Source: Alteromonas_E sp965248545
Lineage (GTDB): Bacteria; Pseudomonadota; Gammaproteobacteria; Enterobacterales; Alteromonadaceae
DNA length: 64,000 nucleotides
Reading direction: 5' to 3'
NCBI GenBank assembly: GCA_965248545.1
Contig: OZ252110.1
Location: 806,001 to 870,000, forward strand
Position 1 is the stretch's first letter. Each line of letters opens with the position of its first letter. The notes under the pieces were generated by a model. The model worked only from the letters and a program-made list of their open reading frames with translations. It was not told the DNA's origin and made no database searches. The translations under genes were made by a program, and so were the position numbers. Shown here piece by piece: positions 8,770-17,765 of the stretch.

Positions 8770-10437
8770 ATGAACCGATTAATACGAAATTGTGCTGTAT
8801 TTATTACCGTTGGATTGACCTTATTTGCCAACGCGGTCTACGCAAATACAGTGCATATTCACAACGTGCGCGGCTACACATTTGACACCGAGCGTAAACT
8901 TGTCACTTTTACCAACATGGTTATACAAGACGGTAAAGTCATCAATATCGGTGGAGATGCGCTCGGACACGCCTTCCCAAATGCCGAACAACTCGACGGT
9001 AAAGGCCAAACTTTATTACCAGGGCTGATTGATGCGCACGGACACCTACTCGGCCTTGGCGCAACATTACTCGAGGTCGACTTACGCGAGGCCACATCTG
9101 CGTTAAACGCTGCAAAACGTGTAGCGGCCTATCAACAAAACAATCCAAATTTGAGTTGGGTTAGAGGCAGAGGCTGGAACCAAGTACTGTGGCCAGAAAA
9201 GCAGTTTCCAACAGCGTCTATCCTCGACGAAGCGATTGCTGACGTACCAGTTTGGCTCGAACGCGTTGACGGGCATGCGGGTTGGGCCAATAGTGCTGCG
9301 TTGAAAATTGCTGGGATCGATAACACCACTGTGTCACCGGAAGGCGGCAAGATTCTCACTGATGAAGCTGGTAATCCCACCGGTGTACTCATCGATACCG
9401 CTATGTACCTTGTTGAACAACACATTCCGAAGTTAACCCGCGAGGTCAAGCAGAACCAAATGGATGCTGCTGGCTCGCACCTTTTAAGTCTCGGAATTAC
9501 TAGTATGCACGACGCCGGCATTGATAAAGCAACTTATGATTTTTATCGAGACTTGGCCAAGCAGCGGCAGTTGCCCTTGCGCGTATACGCCATGCTTTCG
9601 GCTACTGCGCCAGAACTGCCTGAGATGCTTGAAACCGGCATAATCAGAAGTGATGACGATATGCTATTGATGCGCAGTGTAAAAGCTTACGGCGACGGAG
9701 CCTTGGGGAGTCGTGGTGCTGCGTTACTTTCACCGTATGACGATGATCCACAAAATACGGGTTTGTTAGTCACGGCTCAAGACAAATTACCCGCACTTTT
9801 CTCAACCGTCATCGGGCATGGCTTTGCCCTCCACTTTCACGCTATCGGTGACCGTGCCAACAGACTCGCACTGGACCACTTTGAAACTACTTTCAACGCG
9901 ATCGGAGGCCGAGAGCTACGACATCGAATCGAGCATGCGCAAGTGGTCAATGTCGAAGACCTGAAACGATTTAAAACGCTCGACATCATTCCCTCGATGC
10001 AACCAACCCATGCGACAAGTGATATGAACATGGCCGGTGCACGGATCGGATTTTTCCGGTTGAAAGGTGCCTATGCGTGGCGAACAATGTTGGAACTTGG
10101 CAGTAAACTGGCCTTTGGATCGGATTTTCCGGTTGAATTAGCTAATCCATTCTATGGTTTGCATGCAGCTGTTACCCGACAAGATCGCGACAATCAGCCA
10201 GTAAAAGGTTGGCTACCCGAGCAAGCACTTAGTCTAGAAGAAGCGTTAAGAGCGTTCACCATTGATGCGGCTTATGCGGCAAATCAAGACGATACTATTG
10301 GCGCTTTGCAGCCCGGTTATTGGGCAGATTTTGTCTTAGTGGATCAAGATATCTTTTCAATCCCAGCAGAAGACCTTTGGAAAGTCTCTGTGAACGAAAC
10401 CTTTATTGCTGGTCAACAGGTGTTTAAGCGTAAGTGA
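8770..10437 (+). CDS. Exported metal-dependent amidohydrolase (YtcJ-like, Amidohydro_3)
   Basis: A 555-residue protein with a signal peptide at about 1-25 (cut near ANAVYA-NTV). The TIM-barrel metal site is visible as DAHGHLLGLG (HxH), HFHAIGDRA, HRIEHAQ and FGSDFPVE. DGALGSRGAAL is typical of the YtcJ-type group, and the small beta-sandwich domain frames the barrel (residues about 30-85 and after 510). These enzymes hydrolyse C-N bonds of amides or cyclic substrates; the specific substrate is unknown. The signal peptide puts it in the periplasm. It follows the dehydratase gene by 15 nt. Confidence 0.92.
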   Translation: MNRLIRNCAVFITVGLTLFANAVYANTVHIHNVRGYTFDTERKLVTFTNMVIQDGKVINIGGDALGHAFPNAEQLDGKGQTLLPGLIDAHGHLLGLGATLLEVDLREATSALNAAKRVAAYQQNNPNLSWVRGRGWNQVLWPEKQFPTASILDEAIADVPVWLERVDGHAGWANSAALKIAGIDNTTVSPEGGKILTDEAGNPTGVLIDTAMYLVEQHIPKLTREVKQNQMDAAGSHLLSLGITSMHDAGIDKATYDFYRDLAKQRQLPLRVYAMLSATAPELPEMLETGIIRSDDDMLLMRSVKAYGDGALGSRGAALLSPYDDDPQNTGLLVTAQDKLPALFSTVIGHGFALHFHAIGDRANRLALDHFETTFNAIGGRELRHRIEHAQVVNVEDLKRFKTLDIIPSMQPTHATSDMNMAGARIGFFRLKGAYAWRTMLELGSKLAFGSDFPVELANPFYGLHAAVTRQDRDNQPVKGWLPEQALSLEEALRAFTIDAAYAANQDDTIGALQPGYWADFVLVDQDIFSIPAEDLWKVSVNETFIAGQQVFKRK

Positions 10438-10450
10438 CTGAACGTTTATG

Positions 10451-10469
10451 GAGCTGTTTCACACAGCTC
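10451..10469. terminator. Hairpin between convergent genes, weak terminator candidate
   Basis: GAGCTGT, loop TTCAC, ACAGCTC is a perfect 7-bp stem between the amidohydrolase and the convergent binding-protein gene. There is no T tract, so intrinsic termination is doubtful. Confidence 0.35.
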
Positions 10470-10539
10470 GAGAGTAGTTAACCCAACAGTTTAAGGGTTG
10501 AGCTAAGGGCCCATACGTGGCCAAACTCACACCGATTAT

Positions 10540-11325
10540 CTAGCGTTTTGGGAAAACCAAATTTTGCGGACGAAAGCGATTCACTAGCTCAAAAAATTCA
10601 GCGGTTCTGCGGTATTCCGCGATTTCCTTCTCAAGCGCTTTTGCTATCGCTTCCGGTACTTGAGGATTCATCGCTAGGTAGTTACCTTTGATTTCCGGTG
10701 TATCAAGATAAGCAATGGCTTCAAGCTCATCCAAACTAGCACCTTGTTTCTCAATCAGACTCTTAACGGTAAAGTCTGACGCAATAAGAAGGTCAAGACG
10801 ACCCAACAAAAACAACCGAGTCGCGTCATCTTTGCTTTTGGTGTTTAAAAGGTTCTCACCCACCACAAAACCCCGAGCTTGCAAAACCGACTCATAAATA
10901 TCGTTGCGTTGCACACCAATTGTATATTTCAACGCGTCAAGTGGTGAATGGATAACAATATCTGGCCTTGATTTGAGCCGGAAATACATGGCTTGCCCTG
11001 ACATGATTGGACCGACCCAACGAAAGAAGGGCTCACGAGCCGCGTTGCGCGCGGCACTCATGATCGCGCCTTTAGGGTCTGTTAGTACCGTTGCCATGGC
11101 GCGTGTCCATGGCATGGCGATGAAATTGCAGGTAACGCCCACCTTCTCGCAAGCGTGTTTAACCGTTAAACCGTTGATTCCGTCGATCTCGCCGTCCGTA
11201 TTAAAGTTATACGGACGATGAGTGTCTTCAAAGTAAATATTGATGTCGCTACTGTGATCATCTGCGGCACATACGCCGACACTTAATACAAACACACATA
11301 AAGCAACCACTGTACGTGGCATCAT
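10540..11325 (-). CDS. Periplasmic solute-binding protein, family 3 (amino-acid type)
   Basis: A 261-residue protein with a cleavable signal peptide (about 1-21, ending VGVCAA). The mature part follows the SBP_bac_3 pattern: IYFEDTHRPYNF near the start, GLTVKHACEKVG, MPWTRAMATV, and the second lobe DALKYTIGVQRNDIYES. No ABC permease or ATPase is nearby. Such orphan family-3 proteins are common in marine gammaproteobacteria and may act as scavenging or sensory proteins. It starts 14 nt after the metallo-hydrolase gene stop and is probably cotranscribed with it. Ligand unknown. Confidence 0.85.
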   Translation of the reverse strand: MMPRTVVALCVFVLSVGVCAADDHSSDINIYFEDTHRPYNFNTDGEIDGINGLTVKHACEKVGVTCNFIAMPWTRAMATVLTDPKGAIMSAARNAAREPFFRWVGPIMSGQAMYFRLKSRPDIVIHSPLDALKYTIGVQRNDIYESVLQARGFVVGENLLNTKSKDDATRLFLLGRLDLLIASDFTVKSLIEKQGASLDELEAIAYLDTPEIKGNYLAMNPQVPEAIAKALEKEIAEYRRTAEFFELVNRFRPQNLVFPKR

Positions 11326-11339
11326 ACTACTAACCTAGA

Positions 11340-12194
11340 TTACTTATACAGAGTGCGGATCCAACGTTCCTCTGTAATAAATCGCCAAGCCCAATCTTTC
11401 CACTTATCTTCGAGCCCTTTCGCTACTGCCTCGTCCTCACTCAATCCTGCACTTTTTTGCGCTTGAACATAGGCGTAGGTTTCGACAATCATATCACGAA
11501 ATCGCATCAAGTCAGACCTGTTCGCTAACGAACCGTGTCCGGGGATAATTTGAGTGTCGTCGTCAATCATCTCGATCATCGCAGAAACGGCATCGATATA
11601 ACCCTGAACGTTCCCGCCAGCGCCGAGGTCAATGTACGGAAACCAATCCTTGAACATCAGGTCTCCGGCATGCAACACATCGGCATTTTCAAACCAGACG
11701 ATGCTATCGCCGTCGGTGTGTGCCATTGGAAAATGCTTTACATGAATGGTTTCGTTGTTGAAGTGAAACTTGATGCCGTCTTGGTAGGTAACAACAGGTA
11801 GTGCCTTAGGGTTTACATCCTCTCCCGAGGCTAAGCGAATGCGAACATTTTCATGTGCGAATACAGTAGATGATTTGTGCGACTGAAAAAATGCATTAGA
11901 ACCGGTGTGATCACCATGATAATGAGTGTTGATAATATAGCGAGGTTTATCTGAGCCCAATTGATTTAATGCAGCAGCGATTTTCTCTGCCAGTGGCGCA
12001 TATTGGTCATCAATCATTAAAATACCGTCTTCGCCAGCCGAAACGCCGATATTACCACCTGAGCCAACCATCATATGGACCGATCCGTTTAACGGCTGCA
12101 CGGTCATTTCTACATTGGCAAAACGGTCATCAGCGACAGCTGTTGCAGCAGACAAAAGTGTAAGGAGGGATAAAGCGAGTATTTTCAGTCTCAT
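11340..12194 (-). CDS. Exported metallo-beta-lactamase-fold hydrolase
   Basis: A 284-residue protein with a signal peptide of about 21 residues (ending TAVADD). The MBL metal signature THYHGDHTG is at about 110-118, followed by the third-histidine strand FPMAHTDGDS, the bridging aspartate in VLHAGDLMF and the final IIPGHGSL. All zinc ligands appear present. The overall form suits periplasmic MBL-fold hydrolases of unknown substrate rather than a proven beta-lactamase. First gene of a two-gene unit with the binding protein downstream. Confidence 0.9.
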   Translation of the reverse strand: MRLKILALSLLTLLSAATAVADDRFANVEMTVQPLNGSVHMMVGSGGNIGVSAGEDGILMIDDQYAPLAEKIAAALNQLGSDKPRYIINTHYHGDHTGSNAFFQSHKSSTVFAHENVRIRLASGEDVNPKALPVVTYQDGIKFHFNNETIHVKHFPMAHTDGDSIVWFENADVLHAGDLMFKDWFPYIDLGAGGNVQGYIDAVSAMIEMIDDDTQIIPGHGSLANRSDLMRFRDMIVETYAYVQAQKSAGLSEDEAVAKGLEDKWKDWAWRFITEERWIRTLYK

Positions 12195-12333
12195 AGATAA
12201 AACCTTATTTTTTTAAGTGTTAAACACTATGCAATAAAGCTTACATGAGATCAGTTTTTACGCAATCTATCGCGTTTTAAATACGATACAGCCCCATTTA
12301 CCGTATCGCCAATGGCGCGCCTGTACCCAACAA

Positions 12334-13089
12334 CTAGCCCGTCAGTGCCTCAATCTTATCGCGGTTACGACGAGACAAGGTTAAACAATCTCCCGATGCC
12401 AAAATCACCGTATAGTCACCCTTGTCATTGGGACGGAGTTCTTTGACAAACGTTCTCCTGACGATCGATGACCGGTGAATACGGGTGAAGGATTGTGGAT
12501 CTAACTGTTGTTCTAATGCCGTCATAGTTTCACGATGCAGAACAACTTTGCCATCATCCAAATGAAGTTCGACATAGTTACCGGCACCAGTGATGTAATT
12601 CACTGAATCGACTTCAATGAGGCGAATACGGCCTGGGTCCCTTACAACCAAACGTTGGCGATACCCATGAGCCTCGGTATCGCTCGCAGTGCTTGCTTCT
12701 TCTGCTTCCGATTGTGTAGAGGCTACTGCATGCAGCTTGAACTGTTCAGATACTTTGTGCATCGCTTGGGCAAACCGCTCATCACTGAACGGTTTGAGTA
12801 GATAATCTACCGCATTGACCTCAAAAGCAGGTAACGCGAATTGGTCATAAGCGGTAATGAAAACCCGAACACACGAGTCAGGTAGTTCTCGTGCCAGCCG
12901 TAATCCAGACATACCGGGCATCTGCATATCTAAGAATGCCAAATGTATTTCGTGCTGCGCTACCAATAGCAGTGCTTCATTGCCCGACCCCGCCTGGAAA
13001 ACCTGACCGATATTCGAGTGATTGTTTAGCAACATCGCGACACTCTCGCGTGCGAGTGGTTCATCATCAACAATTAATACATTCAACAT
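12334..13089 (-). CDS. LytTR-family response regulator
   Basis: A 251-residue regulator. The receiver domain (1-118) has the acidic pair VDDEP, phosphoacceptor Asp54 in FLDMQMPG and the conserved lysine in YLLKPF. The C-terminal LytTR DNA-binding domain (about 148-250) shows VNYITGAGNYVELHL, HRETMTALEQQL and FTRIHRSSIV, typical of AlgR/LytR regulators. Its start overlaps the end of the LytS-like kinase gene by 7 nt, the usual arrangement for a cognate pair. Because the kinase is split, the regulator may lack normal phosphorylation. Its target genes are not evident; the neighbouring divergent TonB receptor is a candidate by position only. Confidence 0.93.
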   Translation of the reverse strand: MLNVLIVDDEPLARESVAMLLNNHSNIGQVFQAGSGNEALLLVAQHEIHLAFLDMQMPGMSGLRLARELPDSCVRVFITAYDQFALPAFEVNAVDYLLKPFSDERFAQAMHKVSEQFKLHAVASTQSEAEEASTASDTEAHGYRQRLVVRDPGRIRLIEVDSVNYITGAGNYVELHLDDGKVVLHRETMTALEQQLDPQSFTRIHRSSIVRRTFVKELRPNDKGDYTVILASGDCLTLSRRNRDKIEALTG

Positions 13090-14208
13090 GTTGTTCCCTC
13101 CGACTGTTGACTGGGCAGCGTTAGTAATGTCTTAAACAAACCATTACTTAATGGCCGCAACTCAAATTGAAAATGGCTGTATATTCGTTCCAAACGTTTA
13201 CGCGTGTTGTTCAACCCGATACCAAACCCTTTGTGCGGATCATCTTCCGCAACATGGTTAGTCAGTTCAATAACCAATTGATCCCGACGGCAATGAATCT
13301 GCAGCGAAATCAAGTTCTCCTGACCGACAGCTTGTGCACCGTGCTCGATAGCATTTTCGACCAATGGTTGTAACAACATATTGGGGATTCTTTGATTCAG
13401 GCACTCGTCTTCTACATTGATATCCAGCTTCAATTTACTGGCAAAACGCATTTTCTGGATAGTCAAATAACTATTGATAAACTGCATCTCATCACGCAAC
13501 GCAATGGTTTCATCATGTTTAGTCTCGAGCGAGCAACGTAACATCGTGCTTAACTCAGACAGCGCAAGAACAGCATCATCGAGCTTCTTCAACCTGACTA
13601 AGCTAGTAATAGTGTTGAGCGTATTGAACAAAAAGTGTGGATTTAGTTGCGAACGCAGTACTTTTAGCTGCTCGACCATCAATTCTTGCTTGATCTGATT
13701 AACCGCGACACGTTCAGTCATCGCACGGTGATAAAAGTGTGTGCCAATAGCGGCAGACAGGATACACGCAAAGATGACAAAATCGATAATCCCGGTCGAC
13801 AAGATGACATTATGCAAGCGCAGTAAAAAGCCATCAAAGCTTTGTTGGCGAATCAGAACCTGCATCGTCAAACTGACCGTCCAGTAGGAAAACAAAATAC
13901 CCAATGATGCGAGTAAATGGCGACCATACTCGCGCCATTGCAGGGGGGCTCGTGGTAACACAAGCAAAGAGTGAACGATCCAGAAAAAAAGAGTGAACGA
14001 TCCAGAAAACGAGTGGAGTGACCCATATAAAATTTAAAAACCAGGGCAATAACATCACGAAGTAATCTGCCCACGAGTAAGCTAACTCTATAGCTTTTGC
14101 ATTCCGCGACTGCGCGTATGAGAAGAAGGTCAGGAACGCAAACCACATAGTACAGTTAAGCAGCCAAAAAAATCGGCTGCGGAACAATTTATTGTAGTCT
14201 GATGTCAT
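13083..14208 (-). pseudogene. LytS-like sensor histidine kinase, split by a 22-bp duplication
   Basis: The upstream part, from the ATG at 14208, encodes membrane helices (FFWLLNCTMWFAFLTFF and a second pair ending WVTPLVFWIVHS). At 13966-14009 a perfect 22-bp direct repeat shifts the frame. The downstream part reads on as LVLPRAPLQWREYGRHLL, further helices, the His_kinase phosphorylation box LNPHFLFNTLNTI, the N-box LLQPLVENAIEHG and the glycine motif GFGIGLNNTRKR. Deleting one repeat copy joins the two frames exactly (WIVHS-LLVLPRAPL) into a 367-residue kinase with four or more helices. The downstream frame alone could start at TTG 13967 and would keep the kinase core and two helices. Either a recent null allele or a reversible phase switch. 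The gene overlaps the regulator by 7 nt. Confidence 0.85.
13966..14009. repeat. Perfect 22-bp tandem direct repeat in the kinase gene
   Basis: Two identical adjacent copies, 13966-13987 and 13988-14009, each starting AAAGAGTGAACG and ending ATCCAGAAAA. As 22 is not a multiple of 3, the second copy shifts the reading frame of the LytS-like kinase. The junction is a run of seven A's, consistent with slipped-strand replication. Confidence 0.95.
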
Positions 14209-14514
14209 AGCAGTAGAGATACAAAACTCCTTGGTCTCTCGACGACCGGTTTGATAGCACAATCAAGTAACCGGACATGGGATATTTGTTTTAAATATAC
14301 CCTAATCATACGTCATATTCTGAAAAAGCCTCCCCCATTTATCCATTCAATTAGGCGATTTATCACTTGGTTGACGCCTTTTGTGGAACGACGGTAGTCG
14401 TAAAACCGGTGCAAGCATAGCGTAGGGACAAGATAACAAATCGGTTATCTATAAAACACACAATGCTTGTCGAACGCCTCAATCCGCGTTTGCGCAAGCT
14501 AGGGAGACATAAAC

Positions 14515-17490
14515 ATGTTTGCAAGCTCAAAAATAGCATTGGCGGTGCGATCCGCCTGCGTAGCGGGGGTAGCGTCCAGCCTACTACTTGCGCACGCAGC
14601 CAATGCTCAACAAGCCGAACCTGATAGCGCAGAGACGGCTGATGTAGAAGTTATTGCGGTCACCGGTAGCCGTATTCGCGCACCGGGCGTTGAATCTTCA
14701 AGCCCTATCATTTCCATCGGCGAGGAAGAGATCGGTTATCTCCAAACGCCAGAATTTGAACGTATTATTCGTAGTTTACCGGCGACCATTCCTGCCGACG
14801 GAAGTAACGTAAACAATGGTACAGCAGGCGCTGCAACCATCGACTTACGGGGCTTAGGTCCGCAACGCAACTTGGTGCTGCTAGACGGGCGTCGCATGGT
14901 TCCGTTCAATTTTAACGGTGCAGTCGATACAGCAACTATTCCGACAGCGCTTATTGAGCGAGTTGATGTTGTGACCGGCGGTGCATCTGCGGTATACGGC
15001 TCTGACGCTATCGCGGGCGCAGTGAACGTCATTCTCAAAGACGATTTTGAGGGCGTTGCATTTGATCTCAACCACAATCAAACCGGTGAAAGTGATGGTG
15101 ACCAGGACAGCATATCACTCACTGTCGGTTCAAACCTCGATGATGACAGAGGTAATGCGGTTCTCAGTTTGAGTTGGATGGAACGTGACGCCGTTTTACT
15201 TGGTCAACGCCCACTGGGTCAACTCGGTATCAACTCAAACTCTGGAGCTGGCTATGAAGAATTCTTAGCTGGCCAGCCGCCCGCATCGCCACCCGCCGGT
15301 TGTGGCGGCCCTAACGTCGTCGACTTTGTTAATGGGTCTGGTTCAACCACTGCTATTCCAACTCGATTCGAGTTGATTGGTACTGCAGTAACTGGACAGT
15401 TTAGGGATGATCGTACCCTCGGTGCACAATGTTCTCGGTTTAACTTCAATCCATTTAACTACTATCAAACGCCGGCACAACGCTATTCAGCTACTGCATT
15501 GGCAAATTATGAAATAAATGAATACGCCAATGTTTATGCGTCATTCAACTATTCGAATACAACGGTTGTTCAGCAGGTTGCACCGTCAGGCACGTTTGGC
15601 AGCAGCTTCAACCTTCCCCTATACAATCCGTTCATCGGAGATCAAGCATTACAGTTCATTCTCGATGGCGCCAATGGCGCTGTTGCCGACGGCTCACTCG
15701 TTGATGGTGGTAGTTGGACAGACGCAAACGGCAACGGTATCGTGGATACCGAAGATAGCCTAACTGTTCGCCTCCGTCGTCGGACATTAGAGCTTGGTCC
15801 TCGTACTGAGCGCTATGATTCCGATATCTGGCAATTGACGACTGGCGTGAACGGGGCGTTTTTAGGTGATTGGGAATATGACGCATCATTCCAGTACGGC
15901 GAATCAAACCGTACTACGGTTCGGGATGGCTACACCAATATACCCAATATTAATGATGCGTTAGATACTCGAGACGGTGTGAACTGTGCAGTGGGCGGGA
16001 CGTGTGTACCTATCGATCTGTTTGGTGGCTTAGGCACCATTACTGATGAAATGAAAGGTTTCGCAACGGCAATTGCATTGCAGCAACAAAAGTATGAACA
16101 AACCATTGCCAATATCTTCTTTACCGGCCCAGTGGATGCGATCGAGCTACCTACGGCTAGTGGCCCACTTGCTCTGAGTTTCGGTTACGAGTACCGCAAG
16201 GAAATTGGTATTCTAGAGCCGGATGATTGTTTGAAAAAATCTCCAACCAGCTGTCAAGGTGGCGCGGGTGGTAACCTTCTTCCCATTCGCGGTGGTTACA
16301 CAGTCAATGACGTATTCTTCGAAGGTATTTTACCTATCTTTGATGGTCAAACGTTTGCAGACCGCATGGATTTGGAATTCGGCTTCAGAACGTCGGATTA
16401 CGACACCATTGGCAAAACCGATTCGTGGAAAATTGGCTTAAACTGGCGTCCAGTTGAGTCACTAATGTTCCGTGTGATGCAGCAGCGCGCCAACCGCGCA
16501 CCAAACGTCGGCGAATTGGCATCCCCTGTTACATCAGGTTTGAGTAATGCGATACAAGATCCATGCTCTGTCGCTAATGCTGCGAATATTGATGATAGAT
16601 TGCGTCAGCTTTGTATCTCAACAGGTATGACGGCTGCTCAAGTTGGTGTTATCCCGGATATCATCGCAGGTCAGATCAATACTTTTGCGGGTAGCGATCC
16701 AAATACCCCTCCAGGTCCAGAAGAAGCGGATACGTCAACAGTGGGTTTCGTGTGGACGCCAGAACTGGATGGATTTGATAGCCTTGTAGTCTCTGCTGAC
16801 TACTACAAAATTGACATTAAAGACATCATCGGAAACTTTAGTGCTCAGGAAGTGCTGGATTCCTGCTACAACAATGGTATGGCAGGTGAGTGTGCCAAAA
16901 TCAACCGTGTTGGTGGCGACCTAACAGGTTCTGCTGCTGGGGTTAACTTGTTTACAACTAACTTGAGCTACCTTGAAGCAGAGGGTGTTGAAATCGCCTT
17001 TAACATGTCATTCGATTTAGGTGACATGGGCGGTTTACGTCTTTCAGGTAACATCAACAAATACCTGTCTCAGGAGTCACAAAGCTCTTCAACTGTGCCA
17101 GTTCTAGACTGTAAAGGATACTACGGTACCAGTTGTGATCCATTGTCTGATTTACGTTGGACACAGCGCACAACCTGGGATTATGAAGACTTTACCGTTT
17201 CAGTTCAGTGGCGCCACATTAGCTCAGTTGAAGTTGAGCCGCCCGAGCGTTCATTGCGTTTCGAGCCATTCCGTAGCATTGATGCGTACGACTACATTGA
17301 TGTATTCGGTAGCTACCAATTCAATGATTACATCACCTTCACTGCCGGTGTCGACAACTTGTTTGACGATGATCCACCAGCATTGGGTAACCAGATTGGT
17401 GATACCAGCTCTAACTCGGGTAATACCTTCCCAAGTAACTACGATACTCTCGGACGTATCTATAAAGCTGGGGTGAACTTCCGCTTCTAA
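14515..17490 (+). CDS. TonB-dependent outer-membrane receptor
   Basis: A 991-residue protein with a signal peptide (about 1-31, ending HAANAQ). VIAVTGSRIRAPG begins the mature part in the style of the TonB-box region of marine TonB receptors. The plug domain (about 60-180) has IDLRGLGPQRNLVLLDGRR, VDVVTGGASAVYGSDAIAG and VNVILK. The long beta-barrel ends in AGVNFRF, with the terminal aromatic residue needed for outer-membrane insertion. Barrel loops hold paired cysteines. This subgroup takes up large nutrients such as peptides or glycans; the substrate is not clear. The gene has its own 252-nt upstream region, divergent from the split kinase, and a terminator follows. Confidence 0.94.
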   Translation: MFASSKIALAVRSACVAGVASSLLLAHAANAQQAEPDSAETADVEVIAVTGSRIRAPGVESSSPIISIGEEEIGYLQTPEFERIIRSLPATIPADGSNVNNGTAGAATIDLRGLGPQRNLVLLDGRRMVPFNFNGAVDTATIPTALIERVDVVTGGASAVYGSDAIAGAVNVILKDDFEGVAFDLNHNQTGESDGDQDSISLTVGSNLDDDRGNAVLSLSWMERDAVLLGQRPLGQLGINSNSGAGYEEFLAGQPPASPPAGCGGPNVVDFVNGSGSTTAIPTRFELIGTAVTGQFRDDRTLGAQCSRFNFNPFNYYQTPAQRYSATALANYEINEYANVYASFNYSNTTVVQQVAPSGTFGSSFNLPLYNPFIGDQALQFILDGANGAVADGSLVDGGSWTDANGNGIVDTEDSLTVRLRRRTLELGPRTERYDSDIWQLTTGVNGAFLGDWEYDASFQYGESNRTTVRDGYTNIPNINDALDTRDGVNCAVGGTCVPIDLFGGLGTITDEMKGFATAIALQQQKYEQTIANIFFTGPVDAIELPTASGPLALSFGYEYRKEIGILEPDDCLKKSPTSCQGGAGGNLLPIRGGYTVNDVFFEGILPIFDGQTFADRMDLEFGFRTSDYDTIGKTDSWKIGLNWRPVESLMFRVMQQRANRAPNVGELASPVTSGLSNAIQDPCSVANAANIDDRLRQLCISTGMTAAQVGVIPDIIAGQINTFAGSDPNTPPGPEEADTSTVGFVWTPELDGFDSLVVSADYYKIDIKDIIGNFSAQEVLDSCYNNGMAGECAKINRVGGDLTGSAAGVNLFTTNLSYLEAEGVEIAFNMSFDLGDMGGLRLSGNINKYLSQESQSSSTVPVLDCKGYYGTSCDPLSDLRWTQRTTWDYEDFTVSVQWRHISSVEVEPPERSLRFEPFRSIDAYDYIDVFGSYQFNDYITFTAGVDNLFDDDPPALGNQIGDTSSNSGNTFPSNYDTLGRIYKAGVNFRF

Positions 17491-17507
17491 AGAGGTTCTT
17501 CATGGTC

Positions 17508-17557
17508 GCGAGGGTTTACGCCGCATAAGGATGTGCAGCGTGATCCTCGCTTTTTTT
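17508..17557 (+). terminator. Rho-independent terminator of the TonB receptor gene
   Basis: GCGAGG at 17508-17513 pairs with CCTCGC at 17545-17550, enclosing a GC-rich internal region, followed by seven T's. It overlaps the stop codon of the convergent DUF1653 gene. Confidence 0.7.
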
Positions 17558-17765
17558 ATTCTATAAACGCAAATCGTGGTGCTTGCTTGCCATTCACGTC
17601 TACCGTTTCGGTGAACATTGATAACGGTCTTACCCAAAGTCCACCTTCTCCATACAGTGGACGGTAAACCACCAATAACGATTCATCTTCGGAATGTTTG
17701 GCCACACCGAGCACTTCATAGTCATTGCCTTTATAGTGGCGATAACGGCCTTTAGTTAGTTGCAT
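17556..17765 (-). CDS. DUF1653 family small protein
   Basis: A 69-residue protein with the DUF1653 pattern: GRYRHYKGNDYEVLGVAKHSE, LVVYRPLYGEGGLWVRPLSMF and a C-terminal RFAFIE. This is a compact all-beta family of unknown function. The start overlaps the MFS transporter gene by 14 nt, so it is the last member of the transcript running from dinB or the M17 gene. Confidence 0.92.
   Translation of the reverse strand: MQLTKGRYRHYKGNDYEVLGVAKHSEDESLLVVYRPLYGEGGLWVRPLSMFTETVDVNGKQAPRFAFIE

Noticed and set aside
14263..14514. Possible promoter elements upstream of the first TonB receptor
   Set aside because: A TTGACG hexamer is present but no -10 at good spacing; unsupported.
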